The translations under genes were made by a program, and so were the position numbers. The notes beneath the pieces were generated by a model. It did no database searches, was not told the DNA's origin, and saw nothing but the letters and a program-made list of their open reading frames with translations. Positions 47,881 to 60,949 of a stretch of 64,000 nucleotides of DNA are shown one piece after another. This stretch comes from Sapria himalayana (taxonomy: Eukaryota > Streptophyta > Magnoliopsida > Malpighiales > Rafflesiaceae), in NCBI GenBank assembly GCA_029783825.1, contig JAREIK010002450.1, positions 3,341,022 to 3,405,021 of the forward strand, read 5' to 3'. The stretch's first letter is position 1. Each line of letters starts with the position of its first letter.

Positions 47881-50800
47881 TATAACTACCATAATAGGGG
47901 TAGTAATCAAACTAGACAATGTTGCTTTGAATAGAAGAAAACCTAGTGTCTTTTGAGTGTGAGTAAAAGTAGATGTGATGAAGCTAGTACTAAAAAAAGT
48001 TTATATTGGATGTGGATGTGAAAAATTTTGACAAAGCATAAAAGTGCCTTGTGTTCCTCATTGCTATTGTGCAAAAGGCTAAAATATACAAAAGAAAGCT
48101 ATAAATCCTTGGAGATCCAAAAAAATATTAGGAAAGGGACAATAAGAGGGATATGAAAGCACCTGAAAAAAACTTAAGAGATAAAGTACTCAACTACATC
48201 ACAAGAAGCACTAAAAAAGGTTAGTAATTATCTTAATATTTAATCTATGAAAATAATCTATACTTTAATGTTTTTGTACATTTAGGATGATTTAAGAAAG
48301 AAAAAGGAACATATTGATAGAAAATTTGAAGGGAAAATAGCCAATAATAAGGGCTTTTCTCACCAAGTAGTAGACATTAACTAGTTAATTTGATTCTAAA
48401 TGAAATGGGTGAAGGCAACTCATATTCACATGATGACCTAGATGATAATGAGGAAAAGGAACATAATGATAGAAAATTTGAAGGGAAAATAGCCAACAAT
48501 AATGGCTTCTCACACCAATTAGTTGACATTAACTAATTAACATGGTTTTAAATGAAATGGGTGAAGGCAACTCAGACTCACATGATGACTTAGATGATAA
48601 TGAGGAAGATGAGCATATGTGGGAAAAATCCATGAATACAAGATATAATTATGATAATTTTAAAAATTGTTCCCCATATGTTATAAAGAAGGCTTTATGG
48701 TGCTTAGAAAAAATAACGTGAAAAATGAAATAGTGAAAGAATTATAGAACTTAAAGCTATATCTAATAGAGCCTTGGTAATCTTTCAAAAGGATAAGACA
48801 TTAAATAATGTTTAGTGGTCTATTTTAGAAAATAAGAGTAGTAGGAAATAAATTGACATTAAGAATATTAATCAAAATTATCAGAATATATAATGTGTCT
48901 TTTTTGTATTAGTAAACCAAAAGACCATCATAGTTTTAAAAAACTTTAGATATAAGTTAGATTTTAAGATTGGGGTAGCCAATTCTAATAACAAATTATA
49001 GTTTATTAAAAGAATGGTTAATATAATTATAATAGTTCTAAGCTCAAACCAAAATTTGTCTTACTTGGTAGTTTTGACTTTCTGAAATGCCTAATTAATT
49101 TGATAGCATATTAGGAAAGAATAAAAGACACAATTGAAGAGAGCTATGGGAAACAATGTCCTACATATTTCAATCTTAGTCATTGCTTATTAGTTGAGCT
49201 TTTAACAAGGTATTAAGAGAGAATGAAAAATTAGGAGGGAAGACTATCAAATAGAAATCTTCACAAGAATTCATATATTGTATAGCATAATATGGGTTGA
49301 TAGACATGAAATCTACTAGCAATAAATCTATTTGGCACAATGAGATAGGGAATAGCTAGATGTGGTGTCGATTAGATATAACCTTATGTAACATGGAGTG
49401 GCTAGATAAATTAATTACTTTTACTATTTCATACCTTGCCAATGTTAATTTTGATCAAGCTCTATAGTTTTTTAAGTAAAGTTACAAAAAGAATTTCCAA
49501 AATTATTTAGATTCAAAACTTTTGGAGTATATCAGCTCTTTCAAGCAAGTTATGAAGTGTACTTGGAATGATCTCATCAAAGGAAATCCAATGAAAATCT
49601 TTTCTAGTAAGTTGAAAAAACTTTAATAACAATCAAAAAAGTAGCATAAAAAGAATGTGTTATATATCTCTGTAAACACTTATATAGTAGAAAGCCTAGT
49701 GTTAGAAGTAAAGAAGGGATTGTAATGGGACACATTGGAAAATTCAAGAACAAATTATCATGCTTCAAAGGAAAAACTAATCCAATAGCTTAAAATGGAA
49801 AAAATATACTAGCAATAGTGTGATAGGGTTAAATAGTTGAAAGAAGATACAACAACAATAAAATTGTTTTTCAATCATTCACTAAACATAAGAAAAAATT
49901 GTGGTTGTTTCATAAATTAAATAATGAGATTATGAGAACAAAAAATAGATACCAGATACATAATTAAGTCTAAATGTGGTAGATAACTTAAAAAACACAT
50001 TACAAGATAAATAGGTGGTCATGGATGATCTCTTTTTTCAAGTTATTTTGAAGATAATTACAAATAATAAAAATGGGACACTCATGAAATGGCATGAAAT
50101 TGATGAGATAAAAGAAGTTATTTTTGACATTAGGGCAAACTCAATTGTAGGGATAGATGGTTACAATGCTAATTTTTTTAAAAATACTAGAAAATTATGA
50201 AAGAAGATGACCTAAATAGCATTACATTTTTTTGGGAGCAAGGAGCTATGATCAATGAGAGCTAATTGGCCACCATTATTATTCCCATATCAAAATAAAA
50301 CACCCACAAGAGTATGCCAATTTTAGGCCAATAAGTCTTTATACATGGGAATACCATAGTTTAAGTTCTATTAATTATATCTTAGGAAAATAGTAGTTTT
50401 GTTAAGGAAAGATTATTAGTATACAAGTTATGGTAGCTCAACAAATAATTGAAAAAAAATAACAAAAATATATACGAGAATAATGTGGATGTTAAAATTG
50501 GCATGCCAAAGATTTTTGATAGAATATTATGGTTATCTTAAATTAATACTATGAGAAATTTTGATTTCTATAAAACTAGAAAGACATGATATGAAGATTG
50601 ATATCAAATTATGTCATTTCAATCCTAATAAATGGCGAACAATGTGACATTCCAAATCAACAATAGAACTCTATTAAGGACATCCTTTTTCGTCGAGGAC
50701 TTTTTCTCATTGCCTTAGATGTTTTCAATTGTATATATGAATAGAGTAGTGAGAAATTATATTATATTCTCTCACTTATCCTTTATAAATGATATTATTC

Positions 50801-50950
50801 TCTTTTGCATTGGAACTAGTTCTTTCATTTATGCTATTCTAAAAATCTTAAACTATGAGATTAAAATAAGTGAGATTGTAATGGGAAAACACTTTTCTCA
50901 CTTATCAATAAATTAAAGGTGACTTTGTAATGAGAAAACACATATCAAAG
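47880..50950 (+). pseudogene. L1-type LINE relic (ORF1 C-terminus, endonuclease, reverse transcriptase)
   Basis: Plus strand. ORF1 (DUF4283) tail: KLDNVALNRRKPSV ... VKVDVMKLVLKKVYIGCG (47905-48020). End of the endonuclease domain: DMKSTSNKSIWHNEIGNS then CRLDIT.LCNMEWLDKLIT (49300-49420). RT entry: EIDEIKEVIFDIRANSIVGI then DGYNANFF (50100-50180), followed by a decayed FRPISL region (50320-50335). Motif A: VKIGMPKIFDRILW (about 50491-50532), where the first catalytic Asp is Gly. The FADD box reads FINDIILFC (about 50780-50810), also broken. Order and orientation are those of plant L1 elements. A 152-bp tandem duplication lies at 48302-48605. The 5' end is lost at the LTR side and the 3' end is unclear. 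Confidence 0.83.
48302..48605. repeat. Tandem duplication, 152-bp period, in L1 ORF1/ORF2 region
   Basis: Two adjacent units (48302-48453 and 48454-48605) are highly similar, both running from AAAAGGAACAT to AGATGATAATGAGG. 152 is not a multiple of 3, so the duplication shifts the frame. Confidence 0.92.
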
Positions 50951-51860
50951 GCTCGAGAAAAGAATATAGAACATATTGTGGGTTTTAGAAAGAAACATTG
51001 GCTCATTCTATAGTTGAGATTAAAAATAATGGCTCATTTAGAACTTTATCAATTGGAGTTGGAAATATGCTCTATGTTTGTATACTAAGTATTAAAGATT
51101 ATATGGCTATTCCCTTGGAAATGTTCATAAATTAGTAATAATCTTAGTATAAACATAGAGGGTGTCATAGTATTAATATCACATTGTTATAGAGAAACAA
51201 ATTTGATAGTTGATGAATTATCAAAATAATGGAGTTCACATGATTATCAAAATAATCAGATAAAGTTAATTGTTCATACATAAGCATGATAAGCCATTCA
51301 TATTTGAAGCTTCAATAATCATTAGATTATCCAAGGCCACATTCAATCGGATAAAGTTAATTGTTCACACATAAGAATAAGGAAAAAGCTAGGAGCAACT
51401 ATATTAGCAGCAAAAAAAGTACTAGGTACATGGTTAAATGACATATATATGTATGGATATAAATGTATAGCAATGCATGGAAAATTCTATAAAAGTTTTT
51501 TAATAAAAAATTATTCTTATATATGGATGAATAATTCCTATGTACTTGCCTAAGGTAAAGTGTAGTGGCGAAAATAACACAATATTATTGTGTATGATTG
51601 TGTTTCATTTTGTTTTTTGTGTGATACAATCTTATTATTTTGTTGAAGTTTCAAAAATCTGAATTTCATATAGTTCCCTTTACCTTCAAGTATAATTCTG
51701 ATTGTACGGACTATTTTAGGTTGATGTGTTAAGTAGTATGCAATGGATTAGGTATGCACGGAATGTTGCCTTAAACAATATTGTAGGAATTTCAAGGATT
51801 GTGGGACTACTATGTATGTAAAGTTTTCTGCATTGAAATATGTAGTTAACAAAGTTATGG
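50951..51860. other. Noncoding, perhaps L1 3' remnant
   Basis: No readable domain. A short near-repeat, GATAAAGTTAATTGTTCA(T/C)ACATAAG, occurs near 51260 and 51352. Confidence 0.45.
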
Positions 51861-52440
51861 AATTTATTTTATGCAAGGATTATTGTACATATGTGCATAG
51901 TAGAATGTACATTTCTTTACATATATGCATATAGAGTTTGTAGTGTATACATGCACACAAGGGTTGTACATATGCATATGGGTATGCATTAAAGGGGTTG
52001 TTTTGAACAAATATGTATACATAGATTGATATACATATATGTATACAACAATGGGGAGCAATTCATGTATGCAAGAGTTTGCATATGTATAGTGACTAGA
52101 GCACAAACAATGGATACATACATTTGGATATACATCTGCTTTGATGTATGTAGGCAAGCACTTTGGACATATATGTATACAAAGATTGTACACATATATG
52201 TATAGTAGGATTACACTACAATACATATATGTATATGGCATAATACATAAATGGTTGTGCTGTATGCGGGAATTATATACATGCATTTACATGTGCGTTT
52301 TATGAAGGGATGCATGAACTATTTTGGACATATATGTATGTAGGGACTTCTATTCATATTTGTATAGCAATATTATACTTTTATACATATATGCATACAA
52401 TAATATACATAGAATGTTGTGTGTACATATATGCAAGGTC
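51860..52440. repeat. Irregular repeat of ACATATATGTATAC motifs
   Basis: At least fifteen near-palindromic ACATATATGTATAC / ACATATGCATATG words spaced about 25-60 bp, separated by AGGATTGTAC-, GGGTTGTAC- and TTTGGAC-like words. The 140-codon frame on the minus strand (52286-51864), rich in Tyr, Ile, Cys and His, comes from this periodicity. Confidence 0.8.
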
Positions 52441-52799
52441 TATTTTTCATTTGAAGGATAAGGTAGGCTCTGTTACACACTTATGTAGAATTCAAGCATT
52501 TGGGTATTCTACATAATTTCCATCTGCATAATTTTGGAGTAGTAAAGGATTGCAATGACAAGTGGAAAGTGGTGACCCAGAAATTGATGACAGTTTTTAC
52601 CAAGAACTTTTAAAGCTTTTATTTACTTTTAATTGTTTTCTATCACTTTAGGTAAAAATCTGAATTAAGGACTTCTAAGGTTCAAATATACTTTATATGT
52701 GTATTCAATATGTATTCCAACCAACTTGTAATTGGGTTTTGTTTTTTGATGGGCTCTAGTTATTTGGCTAGCTAGTTTATGTATCTCTTTTATAATTAA

Positions 52800-52925
52800 A
52801 GAATTATTTAAAAAAATATGTATATAATAATATATAACTATATATATGTGTGTGTGTGTTTTATCCATACGTGTAGTTATATATAGTTATTCTTGTGTGT
52901 GTGTGTGTGTGTGTGTATACACATA

Positions 52926-52963
<38 letters not shown>

Positions 52964-53111
52964 GTATAATTATATATAGTTATATATAGGTAATAATGTA
53001 TATATATTTATATATATATATACATATATATATATAATAATCTCTATATATACACATAGTTAGAGATGCATAATTATATATAACTATGTGTGCCTATGTA
53101 TATAAATATAG

Positions 53112-53165
<54 letters not shown>

Positions 53166-53249
53166 CTCTCTCTCTCTATATGTACATAACTATATAACCA
53201 TATATATAACTATAACTAAGTTATATAACTATATAACTATTTATATAAA

Positions 53250-53292
<43 letters not shown>
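52800..53292. repeat. Microsatellite cluster
   Basis: (TG)n at 52845-52860, (TG)n at 52893-52916, (TA)n at 52925-52951, long (TA)n at 53112-53160 followed by (TC)n to about 53178, and (GT)n at 53254-53290. TATATATAGTTATATATA words lie between. Tyr-Ile and Cys-Val frames here are artefacts. Confidence 0.95.
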
Positions 53293-53990
53293 TAAAGCGA
53301 GCACTTATATTATTTACTCTCACTTGTAGCGAAGAAAAAACTTGCTACAATTAAACAGATATAAAACATAACATAAATGCTTAGTTCAAAATCAATCAAA
53401 ATTTGGAGTCATGTTGCAATGTCCACCTTAAAACTTTGACAAAAGGTGTCCACAAATTCACTCTACTAACGTTACGAACCTTTCCAATATCATTTCCCTT
53501 AATTGATAATTTCACTAATAGTCCAAGATGTCTAATTATGTAGTCTTTCAAGCTTACAGTTTGGTAATGATCTTTCATATTACGTAAATATACCAAAGTG
53601 AGCATGCACAAAAGTCAGTAATGATAAACTAATGCAAATACATATATATCAGCTCAAGAAAAACCTAAATCTATACCATAAAGCATTTGCATCATTAAAA
53701 TAATTACTATAATCACAATATAACTATGATTCAATAGTCCCACAACCTCTAAATGAAATAGAGATTCTTATTCATCAATCTATCATACTTCATTTCAATA
53801 TAATATACCATTATTATCCATAGACAAAAATGTAATAGTCCCCCTTACAAACTGGAGCATTAAAATGTTCTTTAAATCCATTTCATAAATCTCTCAAGTC
53901 ATTAAAGTAATCATCATAATCATAATAGAACTTTGATTTAGTGGTTCTTTAGCCTCGACATGAAATAGAGATTCTGATTCAGTAGTCTAA
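53293..53990. other. Noncoding, unrecognised
   Basis: Contains a diverged direct repeat: ATAATCACAATATAACTATGATTCAATAGTCCC-like at 53705-53745 and ATAATCATAATAGAACTTTGATTTAGTGGTTC-like at 53914-53950, each followed by TGAAATAGAGATTCT. No gene seen. Confidence 0.5.
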
Positions 53991-56936
53991 CATGTTCTAT
54001 TTTAGTATGATAGACAAACAAATATATAGATCATTTATAGAAGACAATAACACCCCAATCAACCAACATAGCACCATATATCATGGAATAAAAAATAGCT
54101 CATACAAATGAGCCACATAAGCTAGATACAATTTAATGAAGCATATATCAACAACTCACAAATTCAACAGAAAAACAAAAATAGAAAATAATATACATCA
54201 CCCATTATAATGAGAATAATGTTAGCTTTTCCTTTTCTATTTTAAGTGCAATTTATAAAAATGTGTATCACCTATAATTATATGTGGTAAATCAAGAGCT
54301 TCAAATACTAAAGGGTCACTATGAGTGCACTTTTTTTGAAAAATATATTTACAACTGATTTGCTTCCAAGAAGCAATGGAATAATGATGCTCCATTGTAG
54401 CTCTTTTTTGTCTAGCTCATGTTATTTGGTAGAGACAAAACCAAGGGTATCAACAATTTATTATTAACATATGACATATTTTCAAAAAATCTTTATCTAT
54501 CTCAATTTATTTAAATTCATACTCAATGAAATATTAATGTCCTCTTTGATGCTTCAAAATTCTATTTCTAATTTTGTCATTATGCTACATGGAATTGTAA
54601 ACCTAACCATTACATTACCTTTTGGATCTTGAAAACCCTTCCACTCCTATTAGTCTTGGATTTTCCCTTGAGTAGTCATCTGGATTAAGTTTTAGACCAA
54701 GCCCAAGTTTCTTCCATTTTATAATATGTATTCTCATAGATAGGAATTGTTTTTTTAATAAATTAACCATCTAAAAAAATGCTTATTTCGCACCATTTCT
54801 TTAGCATTGGACAATTGAAAATGTTTATGATGAGGGCATTAGTTTTTTTCATAATCTATCTATGAATAATTTTTGGGCACTCAAATCTATACCTATTTTT
54901 GCTAGTCAATAAGTTCCAACATATAAATATTAGGATAACATGAATCATACATTTCAGCCACCTATATGATGATTAAAATTTGGTGAAGGCTAAACATATT
55001 TTAGAAATTGACAAATAATATTCAATTTAATATATATATTTGAAATGGCCTCAAACTTTTACAACACAATCATTTTGAGAAAACAAATGAATGATAGATT
55101 TTGGTATGATAAATTACAACATTTACAACAAGATGCTAAAGATATGCCCTAAAATTTTTTTATATCATCAATAGCCAGTCAACCTCTACAAAGGTGCCAC
55201 AAAAAATGATATTTTTTTAAGAATTATATTTTTTCAAGTGAACAAATTCCAATTTGAACTATGATTATGATTTATGAATAGTTTTTGGTTGCTTGTAGTA
55301 AGAATTTGCTTGAAGATGTCTCTTTCTAGAAAACAAAATCTTACAAAACATGATTTATGCATTCTAGATTCCATTCTTTAGCATCTCCTTGACTTTTAGA
55401 TCCCTAAAGGTCATAAAGGGGAGGGAATTAATTAGGAAGTTAATTGTCATATGAAACATGATATTCTTCTTTCCCAATTAACCATCGTATTTATTCTTTT
55501 AGTTAGTTATTGCACTTCTAACATGTCTTTCCTATTTCTCAATTATAATATCATTGAAAGGATTTGAATAGAGTATTTATTATAAATATATGTTAATGAG
55601 AACTCTAATAGAATAGATTTAATTGATTTGAAATGGTACTTTCATTTCATAGTATAAGCTTTACCCAAATCCTTTACCATTCTCATGCCAAATCTCTCTC
55701 TTGGCAAGGAAAGAAAGTATTTTCCCATATTGTTCAATGTTGCATTTTAATAAATTCCATTTCACCCTATAAGGAAATAAAGAAAATGTCTTCAATATAA
55801 TCGATTATTCCTTTAATAATTTTTATAACAAATAAGATGAAGGAAACTTTGAGTAAGACATGTTTGTGATTCCCCCTATCCCTCACTAGAAGCCATCACT
55901 TTAATCTTTACGGACTGTATGTTAGAAATATTTTTTTCCTAATCAAAAAGATAAGACAATTTATATAGAAACTAATCATTGTTTAATTTTGAAGCTCATG
56001 ATATGATCAGTTTTATGGGCTTGGATATTTACTCATTAGGATCCCACTCTTAACATTATTTATAAGTTGTATTGAGTTTCTTTCATAGTTGTTTATTAAT
56101 TTTATTATGGCATGAATGAGAGAGTAAGACTCATTGCAAAAGATAATAATGACAGCATCAAAAGAAAAGCATGAAATTCACATGCAATTTGTTGACACTT
56201 GGAAACATAAATTATGATTTATCTTCAAGATATTATTTAGATTTCTACTGAGAGTTTTGAAGACATGAGAAATAGGGTAGGATAGAGAAATTGTTATTAA
56301 CAAAAGCTTATTGAAGATTCAAAAAAATCATCATGCTCCTCATTTATAAAAATTGAGGATGCACAATTTGATATCAACCTCTAAATGATATCAATCAATG
56401 CTTCATTAAAACCAAACTTTCACACTATATGTTGATTAATAACAACTATGATATTTTTTTCATATTTCTTTTGCATTCATTTCTTGGGCCACTAGTGCAT
56501 TATCTACTAAGATCCTTCCCTTAAAAAATCAACTTTGTTCTTGAGATATAATTTGAAAGAAAACTTTCATGAGTCATTTCACCAAGATCTAAACACTCTT
56601 GTGGATATTATACTTTAGGAACTTACAAGTGGCACAAGATAAATGACTAGCTTATATTGATACAAGTCCCAATGAAAAAAAGGTTTAAGATGCTTCTGAA
56701 AATGTCTTCTTTAACAATCTTCTAACATCCTTGATATAATTTTTCATTTTACCCATCTAGTCCCATTGTTGAATCAACTCCAATACAAGCTCATAAAAAT
56801 TTATAAGATCTTTTGTCAAAATTATTTTTAGTTCAACAATGGTTTCACCCTTCCACAATTTTTATGAGCTAGAGATAAGATCCCTTTATTGTTGACTGAG
56901 ACACAATTACTTTGATCATCATGGCTCATGACTTCA

Positions 56937-57440
56937 TCTGAATTTATTCTATAGTATTCTTCCAAATTGTAGCCCTCAATTTCTTATTATCTATCCTCAC
57001 TTCCAAAATATTAAGATTTTCCATCAATGTTGGTTTCCTTAACTTTCATTTAGAGTGGGTGCTTTTTATTCTACAATACAAAGATTGATGAGGAAATGCA
57101 ATGTTTACTTTCCTCCATATGACTTCCTTCAACTTTATTTTGTTCCCTTTATATATATTTTCAAATGCTTCATCTAGGATCTCATTGAGCTGAATTTATT
57201 TGAAAGTAAGTTTCCAAATTGTAGTCCTCAATTTCTCCCAATTTGTCTTCACTTTCTAAATGTTAGAATTTTCCACCGATGCTGATTTCTCTAACAATAA
57301 TATGCAATGGCTATTCTCATTCTTCATTACAATGATTGATGAAAAAAACTAATGTTTACTTTCCTCCATATGATGATCTTTAACTTTATTTTATTTCCTT
57401 GATATAATGTTTTCATCTACAACATCTAAAACCTCATTTA
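56937..57440. repeat. Tandem duplication, 252-bp period, in L1 relic
   Basis: Unit 56937-57188 and unit 57189-57440 align along their length: TTCCAAATTGTAG(C/T)CCTCAATTTCT near 56963 and 57211, and ATGTTTACTTTCCTCCATATGA near 57101 and 57353. 252 is 84 codons, so the duplication kept the frame. Confidence 0.88.
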
Positions 57441-57688
57441 ACTATTTTTCTTCTAGCAATTTTTTTGGATCAAGTGAAACAACAAGGATTTCTTGACATG
57501 CACTCTCAATAGAAATTTTCTTGATAGAGAGGTATTTTTAAATAGTCATTTAAGATTTCAATAGTAGATACTTGTGGTTCAGTATACTCATAAAGTCTGA
57601 CTTTTATTAAGGTTGTCCATGAAAGATTTACCCACTTTTTTTCTTATATCAACTTTTCTTTTGATTTCTTAAGATCTATCAGAACTTT

Positions 57689-57730
57689 GCATACTTCCCT
57701 TGAGTGACCTGGACTTTTGCATTGTATACA
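57689..57730 (-). other. CCHC zinc-knuckle motif in L1 ORF1
   Basis: CIQCKSPGHSREVC fits CX2CX4HX4C exactly, the nucleic-acid-binding knuckle at the C-terminus of plant L1 ORF1 proteins. It survived although the frame around it is broken. Confidence 0.85.
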
Positions 57731-58150
57731 ATAATGAAGAATTCCAAGCACTTCGATCTTTTTCTAAAAGTTGTTATTGTCACAACTAGTATATATTATA
57801 TTTTGGAATATATTTAGTAACATTCAATTCCAAGTGGACAGAAGCAATACCAGGCTTGGATTTGTCCATAATAGTAGCATCCAATCTAAGAGGTTTTCCA
57901 ACTATGAAAACAATATTAAATATCACATATTTATGTAAGAGCTGAAATGGAAATCCTAGAAATTTAATAAAGATAGGAGCAACCAAAGACTTCTCTTTCA
58001 TTTTGAAATACATATTCTGGTTAAAGATGTGCAATAGAATTGCTTGATATACCATATTTTTTGTAGCCATAATTGATGAAAATATTTTTTCGAGATTTAT
58101 TATGATCAACATGTGTATGTTGTGAGCTTAGAAAAACTGTCTCTATATTT

Positions 58151-59681
58151 TAACTATTGGACTCAAATTGACTATTTGGACAAGGTTGGATAATAAAGGG
58201 AGGATATAGTTGATAATTTTTTTATGTTCAAAAATGAAGCCATGATGAAAAATGATAAATAATAATACCTAATTTACTCATTTTGAAGCTTTAAAAAAGT
58301 TGGGTAATTTTATAATTCATGGGCGATTTAATCTTTTTTGTGCTTAAAAGAAATATATATACTAAAAAAAGTCAAATTATATAATTCACAAATATACTTA
58401 TCATTTTGGCCTTTAAAAATATAATCAATGCTTTTGGAGCAAGGATAGCAAAATCATTGACATGGTGCTGCTGAGCTATAGACTAGCATAAAAATATTTA
58501 TAACATAGTATTGTCCTGCTAGGCTACTAATTAGTTATTAAAAAATCATTTGTAAATACTATCGATACTATTTCACTAGGCTATTGATCGATATGTCACC
58601 ATATTACATTCATTCATAGTACTACTAGCTTGACTCTTTTTGGTGAAGCAAAATATCCTTAACTCGAATATGATGAATAACATTATACCAAGGGCATCAA
58701 AATTTAGTCATATCAATTTATAATATTGTATATATATTTATACTTAAATAATATATCATAATGCTCATATAAATTTCATGATGATCTAATTACCATTAAT
58801 GTTCTCAACTCACTTATACAAATAAATGTGCATTTTTTAAAAATCATTTCAATATTAGAACAATAATCACAAAACTTGAAATAAGAAGAGAATAACAGAG
58901 AAGGAACCAATTCACTTATGGTTCAAACATTACACACATAACCATAAATGCATATTCAAATATAAAATAAATGAATACAACTTAAGAACTTTTAAGGTGA
59001 TCTATTATCTTAGTATTATTCTTTCTAAACATATTTAACTTTAGAATTCTTAAAAAATCTAGTGCCACAATGTTAGTATGGTCACATTCACGTGCATATT
59101 CATACAAAACCTATAATATTCAATTTTACAATCAAATAAAAAATCAAAACAAGGAAAGAAGCATGAAGAATAAACATAAATATTGAAACAAGAATAGAAT
59201 AAGAAAGAACAAAGCAAAAATAATTTTTGTTTTTTAATTCATATCCCTGGAATCTTGTTATTGGGTCAAGCTTCCCCATCACCAACTCCCTAATCCATCA
59301 AGAATATGTAATACTTAAATAACGACAAAAATATAATAGCACTATAAATCTAATTTTAGAAGAAACTATAATCATATCATTTTGATTATACAAACTCAAT
59401 TTTTGTTATTTTAATGTCAAACTAGTCAGTTAGTAGAACTCACTCAATTCTTAATTTGAATCCAATAAAGAATCACATGACGTGGACACTTCCTTGGCAA
59501 TTCTCTGAACCTCTTACAAGTTTCATAAAGTGATTCTTCCTTGAATTGCTGAAAAGATTTTTTTGCTATTTCTTAGTCTGACATTCATAATTAGAGAAAA
59601 ATACTTCATCAAGAATGTTTTTGCCATATCACACCATTAATTGATGTGACCATAATGTAAATTTTTCAACCACGTGCTAGC
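58151..59681. other. Noncoding, unrecognised
   Basis: AT-rich with no coding domain recognised. The phrase CTATTGAT / CTACTGAGCTATAG around 58460-58600 repeats loosely. Confidence 0.5.
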
Positions 59682-59689
59682 GGAATCTT

Positions 59690-60895
59690 TAGAGGTATCA
59701 AATGGGTCACATTGGACCAGCATGGCCTTTTTTTTTGGCCCACTTGGGCCACCATGCCATGCCTGGCTCGGCACAGTACATAAGTCATGTTGTGCCAGGC
59801 ATGGTACATGAGTCATGTCATGCTAGGCACGGCATGACTCAAAATGATCATGCTAGACATGACTCGACTAGCTTGACCGTGTCGAACTTGAATTCGGGCT
59901 GATTTGTGTCGGGTAATGTTAGTTTTGTGCTAGGTCATACCGGGTTGTGCCGGGACATGTTAGGTCTTTCTGGGACTTACTGGGTCATGTCATTTCAATA
60001 TGTTTAGAATCAGGTCATGCTATTTCGGTATGTTTAGAATCTGGTCATCCCAAACTTCATATATATATTTAAATTTAAATTTTAATACTAAATTAATTAT
60101 TTAATTAATTAAAATAATTAAATTAATACAACAAAAAAACAAAATAAATATCACAAGTCATAAATCACAACTCATGATAAAAAACACAAATGAATAATAA
60201 AATAACAAAGAAAGATTAACTCATTAAAAGATAAAAATCAATATATCAAAGATAAACTACAAATATAAACTATTTATGAGTTTTTTAAAGAATAAGAAGA
60301 ATAAGACAAATAGAGACTATGAAACTCTCATTGTTTGTGAGGTGTATGAAGAAATTTTAGTGAATTAGGTATGTTTTCTAAAGTGGGGAAAACAACCTTT
60401 ATACCGACTTTCACTGTGAGGTTAATGACGTGGCACATGTATTTATATCTAACATGAAAAATATCTCCTAATAGTTCATCTCTAATTGTCCTAACAAACA
60501 TGTTAATATCTACTCTATTGTTAGATGTATTATCAAATGTGATACTATATATTATATTTTGAATTTTATATTCTCTAAAGATTCTCATCATACACTCATA
60601 AATAGCTAGACCATAATTAGGATTGAGAATCTATGAGAATCTCTAAGAATCCTAATAATTTATATTTAGTGTCCTTTTATAATTTACATAGTAGGTAGTG
60701 AGGCATGCATAAGATGCATCATCGTGACTAGTCCAAATATCGGACATCTCGAAAACCACTTCACTATATTTTAGTATGTCATTCCTAAATGTTGACCTTA
60801 AATTTATTAATTATTATTTATTTTTTTTATTATAGTATTTTAGTACATCGTTCCTAGTTGTGGACCTTGGAATCTTATGATATTCAGGCAAAAAA
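59690..60895 (-). mobile_element. hAT element truncated at its right side
   Basis: The left terminus TAGAGGTATCAA (59690-59701) is identical to that of the element at 10739 and is followed by the same type of GC-rich end (GGGCCACCATGCCATGCC...). A minus-strand transposase relic follows, with REYKIQNIIYSITFDNTSNN, NMFVRTIRDELLGDIFHVRY and MCHVINLTVKVGI in the open stretch 60591-60328. Decayed SDIWT and RIPR-type blocks reach 60890. No right terminus or matching target duplication was found; the sequence switches abruptly to a different repeat. Confidence 0.82.
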
Positions 60896-60949
60896 TAAGT
60901 AGAATTAGAGAATTTGGTGAAAAGTTGACTTGAAGGATATAAAATTAAA

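Larger units (their letters stand above)
54000..58150 (-). pseudogene. L1-type LINE relic, minus strand
   Basis: Minus strand. ORF1 (DUF4283) is open for 108 codons at 58112-57786: FIKFLGFPFQLLHKYVIFNI then VGKPLRLDATIMDKSKPGIA and HLELNVTKYIPKYN. It matches the family form GLPxxxYxKxALFAIG...GKPLxVDxAT...ARVCVELD. An intact CCHC zinc knuckle, CIQCKSPGHSREVC (57730-57689), follows in another frame, so a frameshift or stop lies between. Farther down (about 56530-56440) an RT-like DNALVAQEMNAKEI block is readable. Beyond that only scattered L1 signal remains. A 252-bp duplication (56937-57440) lies between ORF1 and ORF2. The lower border near 54000 is a guess. Confidence 0.75.

Noticed and set aside
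51864..52286. 140-codon Tyr/Cys/His-rich frame
   Set aside because: It follows the periodic ACATATATGTATAC words and shows no homology-like domain.
60860..60872. GGAATCTT as the right target duplication of the hAT at 59690
   Set aside because: The word matches the 8 bases before 59690, but here it lies inside the conserved transposase coding region (the AGGAATCCTACGAT block of sister copies) and no terminus precedes it.
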